A stretch of DNA of 64,000 nucleotides from Sphingobium sp. CR2-8 (GCF_035818615.1 NZ_JAYKZY010000002.1:2420501-2484500); one strand, 5' to 3'. Shown: positions 42,734 to 51,658, numbered from the stretch's first letter. Made by a program: numbers and translations. Notes: generated by a model from the letters alone, not told the origin.

Positions 42734-43582
42734 ATGCCCGTCGAGCAAGACCTTCCCCTTTCAACCGGGCAGCTGAGCCTCCATTCGCTGATCGACTCTA
42801 TTGGTGACGATTGCTTCGCATCGCAACTATTGCTTTTTCTGAATGAAATTTGCGGCGCGGAATATTGCGCCATATTCCGGCTCGAAGGCACCGAGCCCGT
42901 CGGACTTGCGGCAGCCAGCCTCGATGGCAGTGATACCGCTCGTCAGTTCGCGAACAGCTATATCGAATCAGAGCTCTGGCGCTCGGATCCGTCGATGACC
43001 GCCGCGCGCTTCACTTATAATCATGTCCATCCTTCGCTCATCAGCCTTGATGTTCAGGCACTGGAAAATCAGGAGCTTCGCAACTTCATCTACCCCCATG
43101 TCGGTCATCGAGTGCTGGTCTGCGGCCGATCGACCATCGGGCATATCGCGCTCAGCATCTTGCGGAAGGCGGGCGGTGATAGTTTTGGAGAGGAGGATAT
43201 TTCGCACCTGGAGGCTCTTGCGTCTCCGCTTCTCTCGATCGTCGGAAAGCATGTCAGCGCCACATGGCAGCGGCAACGCCTTGTCCATGCTCTTAGCTCG
43301 CTACAGGAAATCGAACAGTGCATCGCTCTCGCGCCAGAGGCCCTGCCCCGCCGCGAAGCCCAGGTATGCTCCCGTATCCTCCTTGGGGTTTCGACCATCG
43401 GAATCGCGCTCGAGCTCGGAGTCGGCGAAGAAACAGTCATGACGTATCGCAAACGCGTCTATCATCGACTCGGCATCGCAACCCAGCGGGAGCTGCTCAT
43501 GTGGTATGTCGGGCTATGGAGCGAAGCGGAATCGATGCCGCGCGACTTACCATTCGCTATGCAAGCCAAATTACGCGGCTGA
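42734..43582 (+). CDS. LuxR-family transcriptional regulator
   Basis: This 282-residue regulator has an N-terminal sensory domain (about 1-200) without a recognised receiver Asp or autoinducer motif. A C-terminal LuxR/GerE helix-turn-helix spans about 207-268 (PRREAQVCSRILLGVST, then LGVGEETVMTYRKRVYHRLG). GGAGAG lies 6 nt before the ATG. It is the only regulator gene inside the catabolic island. It is thus the first candidate to bind the GTCCC-N8-GGGAC repeats, whose 18-bp dyad size suits a LuxR-type dimer; direct proof is absent. No such repeat lies upstream of its own gene. Confidence 0.88.
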   Translation: MPVEQDLPLSTGQLSLHSLIDSIGDDCFASQLLLFLNEICGAEYCAIFRLEGTEPVGLAAASLDGSDTARQFANSYIESELWRSDPSMTAARFTYNHVHPSLISLDVQALENQELRNFIYPHVGHRVLVCGRSTIGHIALSILRKAGGDSFGEEDISHLEALASPLLSIVGKHVSATWQRQRLVHALSSLQEIEQCIALAPEALPRREAQVCSRILLGVSTIGIALELGVGEETVMTYRKRVYHRLGIATQRELLMWYVGLWSEAESMPRDLPFAMQAKLRG

Positions 43583-44357
43583 AGCGTTCAGTTTCGAAAA
43601 TGGGTAAGACGTCCATGCAACCAAAAAGAAGGTGCATGGTTGTTCTGACACGTCGGTCTGATATGCAGAAACGGCGGAACAGGGCCATGCGTACCAATCT
43701 CTTTTGGGCCTATCGGATCGTGCCATCGTCTCATTTATGACCTGATTTACTTCATTGATATTCGAATTCGCGCGAGGTCCGTCGGGTGCTCGCGATCGAA
43801 TATTGTCATCTTTGCTTGGATCAGTCACCACTCGCCCCCATGACTAGGGCGGAACGTTTCTTCGACCATATTACTGGTCGCCATGATCCCGAGATCAGGC
43901 GTTTCAACCCGATTGCTAAGCCACGTGCCCCTGATAGCTACCATACCGACCTTCGGCCGGCAGGCTTGCTTTTCCCCATCCGGCTGGCGCGCAGGCTCAA
44001 CTTGGTCACGTGGCCGCGCGAGTGGCCGGAGCAACCGGTTTGCAACGGCGGCTGGGTATTTCCATCGCGCACACCGGTGAGCGCACGGCATGTCGGGAGA
44101 GAGACTTAGTCCCAGTCACAAGGGACTGCGCTTGGCAAGCATTTGGGTTCATGGGTCCGACCAAAGGAGGTGCCCTGCGCGGTTGGGACTAGTGCTAATG
44201 CGCATACATGCGTCTGCGCTGACTCGCCGGTTGAATGCCTCTGCTAGACTAGGTTCTCGTGGCTGCTCGTCAGTGGCAAGAACGAACATGTGGGATCGAA
44301 TAAGAACACTGCGCGCAGCAAGGCGGTTATAGATAAAACGGGGAGGTGGATTAAGAA
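43583..44357. other. long spacer between the regulator and an SDR gene
   Basis: About 775 bp contain no gene I can support. Open frames at 43786-44109 have no family pattern on either strand. The only structured element seen is the GTCCC-N8-GGGAC repeat at 44109-44126. It could hold a decayed gene or a long leader for the SDR. Confidence 0.5.
44109..44126. promoter_or_regulatory. GTCCC-N8-GGGAC inverted repeat, site 6
   Basis: An exact copy lies 232 bp upstream of the SDR at 44358, farther from a start codon than the other sites. Its spacer (AGTCACAA) resembles that of site 3 (GGTCACTA), which hints that the spacer is not wholly free. Confidence 0.5.
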
Positions 44358-45119
44358 ATGCCGAGTAAAAGCCCCAGATTTGTCGCGATTGTCACCGGCG
44401 CCGCACAAGGAATTGGCGCAGCGACTGTTCGTCAGTTGGTTACGCACGGCTATTACGTTAGCCTGGTCGATCGCAATCCCGAGGCGCTCCAACAAGCAGC
44501 ACGCGATTTGCCGCAGGATCTCGTACACACCATCGTAGCCGACGTTTCCAGCGCAGCAGATATGCAAAGAATGGCCGACGAGACAATAGACCGCTTTGGT
44601 GCGATCGATGCGCTTCATGCAAACGCCGCCATCAACGGTGCCGGGGGCCCTACACGCTTCGCCGATCCAGGGGATTTTGATCTTGTGATGGGGGTGAATG
44701 TCCGCGGTGCGATGATCACGATGCAGGCGGTGCTACCCACTATGCTGGCGCAGGGTCGGGGCTCGATCGTGTTCACGGCATCGGCCGCGGGGCTGCGTGC
44801 ATCGCCACAACTCGGCGTTTACAGCGTATCGAAGTTCGCGCTGATTGGGTTGATGAAAAATGCGGCGGCTGATTTGGGCCCTGCGGGGATCCGGGTCAAC
44901 GCGGTAGCCCCTGGGTTAACGGACACTCCGGCATATCGCCGGGTCGTCCAGCAGGGCAAAGCCAGCGGCGAGCGCAACATCTTTGAGAAGAGGACCCTAC
45001 CACTCGGCCGTATTGGCGAGGCCGATGAAGTAGCGGAGGCGGTGCATTGGCTGCTCAGCGATGCCGCCCGCTATGTCACCGGCGCGGTGCTTAGCGTAGA
45101 CGGCGGCCTTATACTATAA
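44358..45119 (+). CDS. short-chain dehydrogenase/reductase
   Basis: This 253-residue classical SDR has TGAAQGIGAATVRQL, NAAINGAGG (a variant of NNAG), catalytic YSVSK near 155, and GAVLSVDGG at the end. GGAGG lies 11 nt upstream. It is the last gene of the catabolic island before the IS pile-up, 28 bp from the IS3-family end. The Asn-Ala-Ala-Ile variation in the NNAG motif is unusual but tolerated in the family. Confidence 0.87.
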   Translation: MPSKSPRFVAIVTGAAQGIGAATVRQLVTHGYYVSLVDRNPEALQQAARDLPQDLVHTIVADVSSAADMQRMADETIDRFGAIDALHANAAINGAGGPTRFADPGDFDLVMGVNVRGAMITMQAVLPTMLAQGRGSIVFTASAAGLRASPQLGVYSVSKFALIGLMKNAAADLGPAGIRVNAVAPGLTDTPAYRRVVQQGKASGERNIFEKRTLPLGRIGEADEVAEAVHWLLSDAARYVTGAVLSVDGGLIL

Positions 45120-45194
45120 AGCATTTAATACGACCACGAGCATTATTGATCTGCCCTCACCGAGTGGACCGATTGGTTTGTTAGTGCATTAAGC

Positions 45195-45846
45195 TCATCG
45201 CCGCCATATCCGACGGAGGTGGAGCGAAGCGGAACCGGAGGCCGGATATGGCGGTGTCGCGGTTTCCGGTGCCGGCGGCCGGTAGCCCAGGCTGCTATGG
45301 GGCCGGACGGTGTTATAATGCCTTGATAAAGCACCCTCGTCTCGGCGAGGCTGTAGAAGATATCTCGCCATTGAGCAGTTCGTCGCGAAGCGACCCGTTG
45401 AAGCTTTCGTTATAGCCATTTTCCCACGGTGATCCCGGCGCGATGTGGAGGGTCTTCACGCCGACCTGTCCCAACCACTTCTGGACGGCGGTCGCGATAA
45501 ACTCGCTACCATTATCGGGTCGTATATGCGCCGGCGGCCCACGCGAGATGAATAGGTCGGCCAGGGCCGCCAGAACATCCTCGTGTTTGAGCTGCCGTGC
45601 GACGATGAGCGCCAGACATTCCCTGCTGGCATCGTCGATGATCGTCAGGATGCGGAACTTGCGGCCGTCATGCGTGCGCCCCTCGACGAAGTCGTAGGCC
45701 CACACGTGCCCCGGATACTCGGGCCGCAGCCGGATGCACGATCCGTCATTGAGCCATAGACGCCCGCGCTTTGGCTGGCGCTGCGGGACTTTCAGTCCTT
45801 CACGCTTGCCGATGATCTCTTCCGACTTGTGCTTCTTGCTCGGCAT
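45195..45846 (-). pseudogene. IS3-family OrfA/OrfB fusion remnant
   Basis: The frame from 45846 reads MPSKKHKSEEIIGKREGLKV, joining the OrfA start to OrfB (LWLNDGSCIRLRPEYPGHVW, VEGRTHDGRKFRILTIIDDA, IRPDNGSEFI, GSPWENGYNESFNGSLRDEL). Two DDE acids (DD and DNGSEF) remain. After LLNGEI the frame shifts; the family tail (HYNTVRPHSSLGYRPPAPET) is in another frame to about 45195. The protein lacks the HTH and the first part of the catalytic domain, so it is inactive. Confidence 0.9.
45201..45254. terminator. 12-bp perfect inverted repeat inside the IS3 remnant
   Basis: CCGCCATATCCG (45201-45212) and CGGATATGGCGG (45243-45254) form a long hairpin with a 30-nt loop between the end of the IS3 coding remnant and the element's terminus. 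It may end transcription leaving the SDR gene or protect the transposase from outside transcription. Confidence 0.5.
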
Positions 45847-45908
45847 TCAATGTCCCTTTCATGGTCCAGACTATCATAGTCTCTGGACCACTCAGCGGGG
45901 GCAGATCA

Positions 45909-46057
45909 CGCTCAGGTGGCGAACGGCACAGAATTACGCGCTGTTGCTATCGTCCACAATCAGGCCCGCTTCATATTCGTCGACCGTGTCGCGTCAGCTG
46001 TCGGTATACCTGGCGCTAAACAACGGGGCTGCGCAAAGGTGCTGCCGACCCTTATGA
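45909..46057. other. short unassigned segment between IS3 and IS21 elements
   Basis: These 149 bp join directly to 48689 once the IS21 element is removed. No gene is recognised. The last 8 bp (46050-46057) are the left copy of the IS21 target duplication. Confidence 0.5.
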
Positions 46058-46063
46058 TGCGTG

Positions 46064-46153
46064 TTTCGGAAAATCCCGGACAGTTATTTCACTAAATCGC
46101 GGACAGGCATTTCGGTAAATACGGGACAGTGATTCCGCTAAATCCCGGACAGG
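46064..46153 (+). repeat. IS21 left-end transposase-binding repeats
   Basis: Four tandem imperfect repeats of about 22 bp share the pattern TTC-x-x-TAAATC-x-CGGACAG. Matching repeats in reverse orientation lie at about 48610-48676 on the right end. IS21 transposases bind such repeated end sites. Confidence 0.8.
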
Positions 46154-46233
46154 GTTTGGGACAGGATCAAGGTTAGGTTTTGTGATGCGCCGCTCTGGCA
46201 TTGTTGCTCCTCATCGTTGCGATGGGAGGGGTG

Positions 46234-47787
46234 ATGCCAAGGCGGAAGCAGACGAGACGAACCGACGTGAAGGACATGCGATCGATCCTCCGGCTGACCT
46301 ACGATCAGGGTTTGTCGGTACGGGCCGTGTCAGAGCGGCTGAAGCTTAGCAAGACGACGGTGTCGACCTATTTACTGCGGGCGCGCGAGGCTGGGCTGAC
46401 AGGCTGGCCGTTGCCGGCCGGCTACGACGATGACACAGCGATCGAACGGTTGGTGTTCCGCCGTGTCGGCCGCCCTCCTCAGGATCTGGGCGAGCCGGAC
46501 TGGCCAGTGGTTGCGCGGGAGATCAAGCGCAAGGGCGTGACGCTGGTTTTGCTGTGGCAGGAATATCGGGCTGCCCATCCCAACGGCTATGGCTATACTT
46601 GGTTTTGCGATCGGTTCCTGTCCTTCCAGCGGCGGACCCATGTCAGCTTTCGCAATCGGCATGAGGCTGGAGCTGTCCTGCAAACCGATTATGCTGGGCA
46701 GACTGTGCCGCTGATCGATCCTGTGACCGGCGTCATCACCCAGGCACAGATCTTCGTAGCGGTGCTGGGTGCTTCATCCTTCACCTTCGCAATGGCTAGC
46801 TTGAGCCAGCAGTTGCCGGACTGGATCGACGCGCAGTGCCGGGCATTGGCCTTTGTTGGCGGCGTTCCGCGCGCGATCGTGTGCGACAATCTGAAAGCGG
46901 GCGTTGCCAAAGCGCTATGGTTCGAGCCCACGCTCAGCGCGACCTTTGCGGCGATGGCCGAGCATTACGATACGACGATCCTGCCTACCCGGAGCCGGCG
47001 GCCGCGCGACAAAGGAAAGGTCGAGGGCGCAGTGTTGATCGTGGAGCGCTGGATCCTGGCGCGGCTGCGCAATCGGCGCTTCTTCAGTCTGGCGGATCTC
47101 AATGCCGCGATCGCAGACTTGCTGGTTGATCTCAATGATCGGCCCATGCGCCATGTCGGCAAATCCCGTCGCGCAATCTTTGACGAGATCGAACGGACGG
47201 CATTGGCAGCGTTACCTACGTCGGTGTTCGAATATGCCGAGTGGAAACGCGCCAAGGTCCATCCTGATTATCATGTCGAGGTCGACAAGACCTTTTACTC
47301 CGTGCCGCACGGACTGATCGGTCGGCAGGTCGATATCCGCCTGACGCATCGAGTAGTCGAGATCTTCTACGATCATGCGCGGGTCGCCAGCCATATGCGG
47401 ACATCGCAGCGCCGTGGGCACGTTACCGTGAATGAGCACATGCCCAAAGCGCATCAGCGCTACGCGAATATATCGCCAGCGAGCCTGATCGAGCGCGCCA
47501 GGAAAACGGGTCCTAACACAGCGACGTTCGTGGAAAGGCTGATGGTCGACAAGCCGCATCCCGAGCAGGGCTATCGCTCCGCCATGGGCATCCTCTCGTT
47601 GGCCCGGCGCTACGAACGCAATCGGCTTGAAGCCGCCTGCGATCGGGCGCTGGTGATCGGCGCTGTCACCTACTCATCCGTCAACGCCATCCTCAAGGCC
47701 GGGCTCGACAAGATCCAGCCGGCAACGGGGCCACTCAAACCGACACCGGCGCACGGCAACATCCGTGGTGGGTCCTATTATCAATGA
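46234..47787 (+). CDS. istA: IS21 transposase IstA
   Basis: This 517-residue transposase from MPRRKQTRRTDV has a helix-turn-helix (SVRAVSERLKLSKTTVSTYL) near 20 and a DDE integrase core with QTDYAGQTVP near 140, IVCDNLKAGV near 205, and KGKVEGAVLIVERW near 240 containing the Glu. GGAGGGG sits just before the ATG; the open frame to 46201 is less likely. It should catalyse cut-and-paste with help from IstB. Confidence 0.93.
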   Translation: MPRRKQTRRTDVKDMRSILRLTYDQGLSVRAVSERLKLSKTTVSTYLLRAREAGLTGWPLPAGYDDDTAIERLVFRRVGRPPQDLGEPDWPVVAREIKRKGVTLVLLWQEYRAAHPNGYGYTWFCDRFLSFQRRTHVSFRNRHEAGAVLQTDYAGQTVPLIDPVTGVITQAQIFVAVLGASSFTFAMASLSQQLPDWIDAQCRALAFVGGVPRAIVCDNLKAGVAKALWFEPTLSATFAAMAEHYDTTILPTRSRRPRDKGKVEGAVLIVERWILARLRNRRFFSLADLNAAIADLLVDLNDRPMRHVGKSRRAIFDEIERTALAALPTSVFEYAEWKRAKVHPDYHVEVDKTFYSVPHGLIGRQVDIRLTHRVVEIFYDHARVASHMRTSQRRGHVTVNEHMPKAHQRYANISPASLIERARKTGPNTATFVERLMVDKPHPEQGYRSAMGILSLARRYERNRLEAACDRALVIGAVTYSSVNAILKAGLDKIQPATGPLKPTPAHGNIRGGSYYQ

Positions 47788-47802
47788 AGAAAGGACGATC
47801 TT

Positions 47803-48579
47803 GTGCTGACGCATCCTACCCTTGATCAAATGCATAGCCTGGGGCTAGCAGGCATGGCGGCCGCATGGCGCGACATTGCCGAGCAGGACACCGCTGGCGA
47901 TCTGACCCGAGACGAATGGCTCGGGCTCATGCTTGACCGCGAGATCGCCACTCGCGCCGATCGACGGCTGACCAATCGTCTTGCCAGCGCGAAACTGCGC
48001 TTTGTCGACGCCTGTGTCGAAAATATCGACTTCGGGGCGCACCGCGGACTGGATCGCCGCAATATCCTCTCTCTCGCACAGGGCGCCTGGCTCAAGGCAA
48101 ATGAGAATCTCATTATCACCGGCCAAACCGGCACGGGAAAAACGTGGCTGGGATGTGCGGTCGGGCGACAGGCAGCGCGCCAGGATCACTCCGTCTTATA
48201 TCTGCGCATGCCGCGACTCTTCGAGGATCTTGCTCTTGCGCGCCTCGACGGTCGCTTCCCACGCGTCGTTGACAAGCTTGCCCGCGTTCAGCTGCTCATT
48301 CTGGACGACTGGGGTACCCATAGCCTCAACGATCAGCAACGCCTTGATCTACTCGAAATCTTCGAGGAACGGTATCGCCGTAGATCCACACTCATCACCG
48401 CCCAGCTCCCGGTGGCGGCCTGGCACGAAATGATCGGCGAGCCCACGATCGCCGATGCTATCCTCGACCGCATCGTCCACAATGCCCATCGCATCACGCT
48501 AAAAGGTGACAGCATGCGGCGACAAAAAGCTCCGCATGGCTTGACCCAGGACGCAAATATCGAAATCACTCAACCATGA
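47803..48579 (+). CDS. istB: IS21 helper ATPase IstB
   Basis: This 258-residue AAA+ protein related to DnaC has Walker [15 protein letters not shown] near 106 and Walker B LLILDDWG near 168. It starts at a GTG with AAAGGA 7 nt before it, 15 nt after istA. IstB assembles target DNA for IstA. Nothing is missing. Confidence 0.93.
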   Translation: MLTHPTLDQMHSLGLAGMAAAWRDIAEQDTAGDLTRDEWLGLMLDREIATRADRRLTNRLASAKLRFVDACVENIDFGAHRGLDRRNILSLAQGAWLKANENLIITGQTGTGKTWLGCAVGRQAARQDHSVLYLRMPRLFEDLALARLDGRFPRVVDKLARVQLLILDDWGTHSLNDQQRLDLLEIFEERYRRRSTLITAQLPVAAWHEMIGEPTIADAILDRIVHNAHRITLKGDSMRRQKAPHGLTQDANIEITQP

Positions 48580-48688
48580 CAGCAACCAGGCATCCACTGC
48601 CTACACCAGCTGTCCCGGATTTACTGAAGCGCTTGTCCGGGATTTAACGAAGCAGCTGTCCGGCTTTTGCGAAATACGCACCTTATGA

Positions 48689-48874
48689 GACGCTGAGGCG
48701 CCAATTTCGCGTCCCAAGATGCGGTCTGTCCGCTAACCGGCAGGTCGCAACCAGAGCACGAACCCACTCCGCGGGAGGGTCGCTTGGGGTGACGTAGCGT
48801 AGTATTGTTCAGGCTTTGCGAGCGGCGATGTCGCCCTGCGACCGTGGAGTTCCTTCAACGGAAAGGAACTCACC
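48689..48874. other. leader segment of an interrupted recombinase gene
   Basis: This segment is continuous with 45909-46057 before IS21 insertion. It ends with GAAAGGA and the ATG of the recombinase at 48875. It presumably held that gene's promoter; nothing else is recognised. Confidence 0.5.
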
Positions 48875-48889
48875 ATGGATGCTATCACG
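48875..48889 (+). pseudogene. first five codons of an interrupted tyrosine recombinase gene
   Basis: ATG GAT GCT ATC ACG is preceded by AAAGGA. The last 8 bases are one copy of the IS66 element B target duplication. Removing the element and one duplication copy joins this in frame to TCC CCG at 51722 and on to the rest of the recombinase. Confidence 0.8.
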
Positions 48890-48973
48890 GTATGCATCCG
48901 GCGAGACGCGCCTTGTCTTGAGGTAGGGGCCTGCTCTTAAGAACGCTCTCGAGAGCACGCTTAGGAGCAGTGG

Positions 48974-49321
48974 ATGCGGCAGATCACGGTGATGACCGGG
49001 CCGGAACGGCGGCGGCGCTGGAGCGACGAGGAACGGCTCCAGATTTTGGCAGAAGCCTTTGCGCCTGGGGCCAGCGTTTTGGCTGTGGCGCGGCGGCACG
49101 ATATTTCCACGGCGCGCATTTACACGTGGCGCAACAAGCTGCGGCAGCCGCCCGCCCTGACGGAGTTCGCCGAGGCGGTGGTTGACGATGGCGAACAGCA
49201 GAATGCGCACCAGGCCGCAATGCCGGTGATCATCGTGGATCTGGGTGGCAAAGGGCGCGTGAGCATATCTGCGTCGGCACCAGCTGCCTTGGTGTCGGCA
49301 GCGCTCAAGGCCCTGCGATGA
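48974..49321 (+). CDS. tnpA: IS66 TnpA (element B)
   Basis: The 115-residue protein has the helix-turn-helix RRRWSDEERLQILAEAFAPG, then VARRHDISTARIYTWRNKL. The C-terminal half (PVIIVDLGGKGRVSISAS) matches the TnpA C-terminal strand region. It overlaps tnpB by 4 bp. Confidence 0.9.
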   Translation: MRQITVMTGPERRRRWSDEERLQILAEAFAPGASVLAVARRHDISTARIYTWRNKLRQPPALTEFAEAVVDDGEQQNAHQAAMPVIIVDLGGKGRVSISASAPAALVSAALKALR

Positions 49322-49659
49322 TCCCAGCTGGCGCGCGGGTGTGGATTGCGATGGGCCACACAGATATGCGGCGCGGCATGCAGAGCTTGGCAGCAATGGT
49401 GCAGCAGAGCTTCTCGCGAGACCCATTTGCCGGCGATCTTTGGGTCTTTCGCGGGCGCAGCGGGGCGCTTGTGAAGATAATCTGGCACGACGGCCTCGGG
49501 ATGTCGTTATATTCGAAGCGATTGGAACGAGGGAAGTTCATTTGGCCCGCCGCGAAGGACGGCGTGGTGTCGCTGACGAGCTCACAGCTGGCCTGTCTGC
49601 TCGACGGAGTGGACTGGCGGAACCCGCAGTATAGCTGGCGCCCACAGAGCGCAGGATAG
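49318..49659 (+). CDS. tnpB: IS66 TnpB (element B)
   Basis: The 113-residue TnpB/Orf2 protein has MGHTDMRRGMQSLAAMVQQ, DPFAGDLWVFRGRSGALVKI, WHDGLGMSLYSKRLERGKF and WP near the C-terminus. It starts in an ATGA overlap with tnpA. All family blocks are present. Confidence 0.92.
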   Translation: MIPAGARVWIAMGHTDMRRGMQSLAAMVQQSFSRDPFAGDLWVFRGRSGALVKIIWHDGLGMSLYSKRLERGKFIWPAAKDGVVSLTSSQLACLLDGVDWRNPQYSWRPQSAG

Positions 49660-49730
49660 GCGCAGATTTTCTCGGCGGAGGCTGCATTTTCCGCTTCATC
49701 CGGGAGGTTTTCTATGATTCCATCCAAGTT

Positions 49731-51395
49731 GTGGACGCCGCCGTTTCGCCCCTGCCTGACGATATCGAAGCGCTCAAGGCGTTGGTACGGCTCAGTGCGC
49801 AGCGCGCCGATGAAGCCGAACAGCGGGCCACGAGCGCTGAAGCCGAACTGGCCAATGCCCGTGCCCGGGAGAGCGCCACCGAGGCGTTGATCTCACACTA
49901 CAAGTTGCAGATCGCCAAACTCAGGCGCGAGCAGTACGGCCCCAGCGCCGAACGCACCCGCCGGCTTCTTGCGCAGATGGAGTTTGAGCTCGAAGATTTG
50001 GAGGCCGACGCCGCCGAAGATGATCTGGCCGCCGAGACCGCCGCGACAAAGGCGACGAACGTCACCGCCTTTGAGCGCAAGAGGCCAGTTAAAAAACCGT
50101 TCCCCGACCATTTGCCCCGCGACCGCGTCGTCGTTCCGGCGCCCTGTTCCTGTCCGGCCTGCGGCGGCATGCGCCTGTCGAAGCTGGGCGAGGATGTAAC
50201 TGAGACGCTGGAGGTAATCCCGCGTGCCTGGAAGGTCATCCAGACCGTACGCGAGAAGTTCTCCTGCCGTGACTGCGAGAAGATCACGCAGCCGCCCGCG
50301 CCATTCCATGTCGTGCCGCGTGGCTGGGCAGGGCCAAGCTTCCTCGCCATGCTGCTGTTCGAGAAGTATGGGCAGCACCAGCCGCTCAACCGCCAGGCGG
50401 AGCGCTTCGCTCGCGAAGGCGTGCCGCTGAGCGTCTCCACGCTTGCCGATCAGGTTGGTGCGGCGTCCTTCGCCTTGATGCCCATCTTTCGGCTGATCGA
50501 GGCCCATGTCTTTGCCGCCGAGCGCGTGCATGGCGACGATACCACCGTGCCGGTCATGGCCAAGGGCAAGACCGATACCGGTAGATTATGGGATTATGTC
50601 CGGGATGACCGCCCGTTCGGCGGCGCCGATCCGCCGGCGGTGGTTTTCTATTATTCGCGCGACCGGCGCGGGGAACATCCCCAGGCGCACCTCGCGTCCT
50701 GGTCCGGGATTCTGCAGGCTGATGCCTATGCGGGCTATTTCGAGCTGTACGCTCCCAACCGCCAGCCTGGTCTCATCCTGGAGGCAGGATGCTTTGCTCA
50801 CGCGCGCAGGAAGTTCTTCGAACTTGCTGACGTCGAGGGCGCTGCGCGCAAGAAGAGCCGCGGCGAGCGGACTGGCCCGATCTATCCGATTGCGCTGGAG
50901 GCGGTGCAGAAGCTGGACGCCCTATTCGACGTTGAGCGCGGTATCAATGGCAAGACACCAGCGGAGCGGCTTGCCGCCCGTCAGGAGTTGAGCGCGCCAC
51001 TGATCGCCGAACTGCACGACTGGTTGAACGCCCAACTCGCCAAGCTGTCGCGTAACCATGATCTCGCCAAGGCTATCAACTATATGCTCCGGCGCTGGGA
51101 CTCCTTCACCCGCTTCCTCGTCGATGGCAGGGTATGCCTCACGAACAACGCAGCGGAACGGGCGCTACGCTGTGTGCCACTCGGGCGGAAAGCATGGCTA
51201 TTTTGCGGCTCCGATCGCGGCGGTCAGCGCGCCGCCATCATGTTTTCACTCATTCAAAGCTGTCGCCTCAACGACCTCGATCCCCAGGCTTGGCTCGCCG
51301 ACGTCCTTGCCCGCATCGCCGGTCATCCGGCTAATCGGCTTGGCGATCTGCTCCCATGGAATTGGAAACCAACAGCGTTGAAGCTGGAGCCGTGA
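49731..51395 (+). CDS. tnpC: IS66 TnpC transposase (element B)
   Basis: This 554-residue transposase starts at a GTG. A coiled-coil-like N-terminus (about 10-75) is followed by a zinc-binding region (CSCPACGG near 137 and CRDC near 175). The DDE domain has HGDDTTVPVMAKGKT, ILQADAYAGY and the conserved CLTNNAAERALR block. The C-terminal GDLLPWNWKP is the family tail. It appears intact. Confidence 0.93.
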   Translation: MDAAVSPLPDDIEALKALVRLSAQRADEAEQRATSAEAELANARARESATEALISHYKLQIAKLRREQYGPSAERTRRLLAQMEFELEDLEADAAEDDLAAETAATKATNVTAFERKRPVKKPFPDHLPRDRVVVPAPCSCPACGGMRLSKLGEDVTETLEVIPRAWKVIQTVREKFSCRDCEKITQPPAPFHVVPRGWAGPSFLAMLLFEKYGQHQPLNRQAERFAREGVPLSVSTLADQVGAASFALMPIFRLIEAHVFAAERVHGDDTTVPVMAKGKTDTGRLWDYVRDDRPFGGADPPAVVFYYSRDRRGEHPQAHLASWSGILQADAYAGYFELYAPNRQPGLILEAGCFAHARRKFFELADVEGAARKKSRGERTGPIYPIALEAVQKLDALFDVERGINGKTPAERLAARQELSAPLIAELHDWLNAQLAKLSRNHDLAKAINYMLRRWDSFTRFLVDGRVCLTNNAAERALRCVPLGRKAWLFCGSDRGGQRAAIMFSLIQSCRLNDLDPQAWLADVLARIAGHPANRLGDLLPWNWKPTALKLEP

Positions 51396-51412
51396 TCTCA
51401 TAGCATCACGGC

Positions 51413-51658
51413 ATGGAATTTGACCCGCAACCCGAACTGATTAAATCCTCTCTCTGCCGGTCCATCGAACAGGCGGGCGTACGGCTGACCACCAACATCG
51501 TGCGGCTCGCCACCGAACGTGGTTGGTCCCTCGAGGTCGTCAACGAGCACGGCACCTCGACCGTCTGGGACAATCTATTCCCCACCGACCGCGATGCCGA
51601 TGCTGTATTCCGCGATGTGCTCGCTCAAGAAGGCGTCGAGGCCTTCCTCGGCAAGTAA
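51413..51658 (+). CDS. small IS66-associated protein (element B)
   Basis: This 81-residue protein lies between tnpC and the right end of element B, so it is carried by the IS. It reads as a compact alpha/beta protein (TLATERGWSLEVV-like strand, TVWDNLFPTDRDADAVF). Small fourth genes of this sort accompany some IS66 elements; no function is known to me. Confidence 0.7.
   Translation: MEFDPQPELIKSSLCRSIEQAGVRLTTNIVRLATERGWSLEVVNEHGTSTVWDNLFPTDRDADAVFRDVLAQEGVEAFLGK

Larger units (their letters stand above)
45147..45908 (-). mobile_element. internally deleted IS3-family element
   Basis: Imperfect 24-bp terminal inverted repeats (45147-45170 and 45885-45908; TGATCTGCCC then GAGTGG-CC) bound a 762-bp remnant. 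Inside, the first 13 codons of OrfA (MPSKKHKSEEIIG) run directly into the middle of OrfB, so about 600 bp have been lost. Flanking sequences show no target duplication. The retained ends could still be moved by a related transposase, in the manner of a MITE. Confidence 0.85.
46058..48680 (+). mobile_element. IS21-family insertion sequence, complete
   Basis: The 2623-bp element has ends TGCGTGTTTCGGAAAATCCC (left) and a matching right end read in reverse from 48680. The 8-bp target duplication CCTTATGA is perfect at 46050-46057 and 48681-48688. Several about 21-bp subterminal repeats, typical of IS21, lie at both ends. It carries istA and istB, both intact, so it may be active. Confidence 0.95.

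Noticed and set aside
43786..44109. Forward 107-codon open frame between the LuxR and SDR genes
   Set aside because: No ribosome-binding site, no recognisable domain, and the reverse strand is equally open; it may be a decayed gene but cannot be supported.
46064..46153. Possible CRISPR-like repeats
   Set aside because: The four repeats are imperfect, directly tandem without spacers, and mirrored at the other end of the IS21 element; they are transposase-binding sites.
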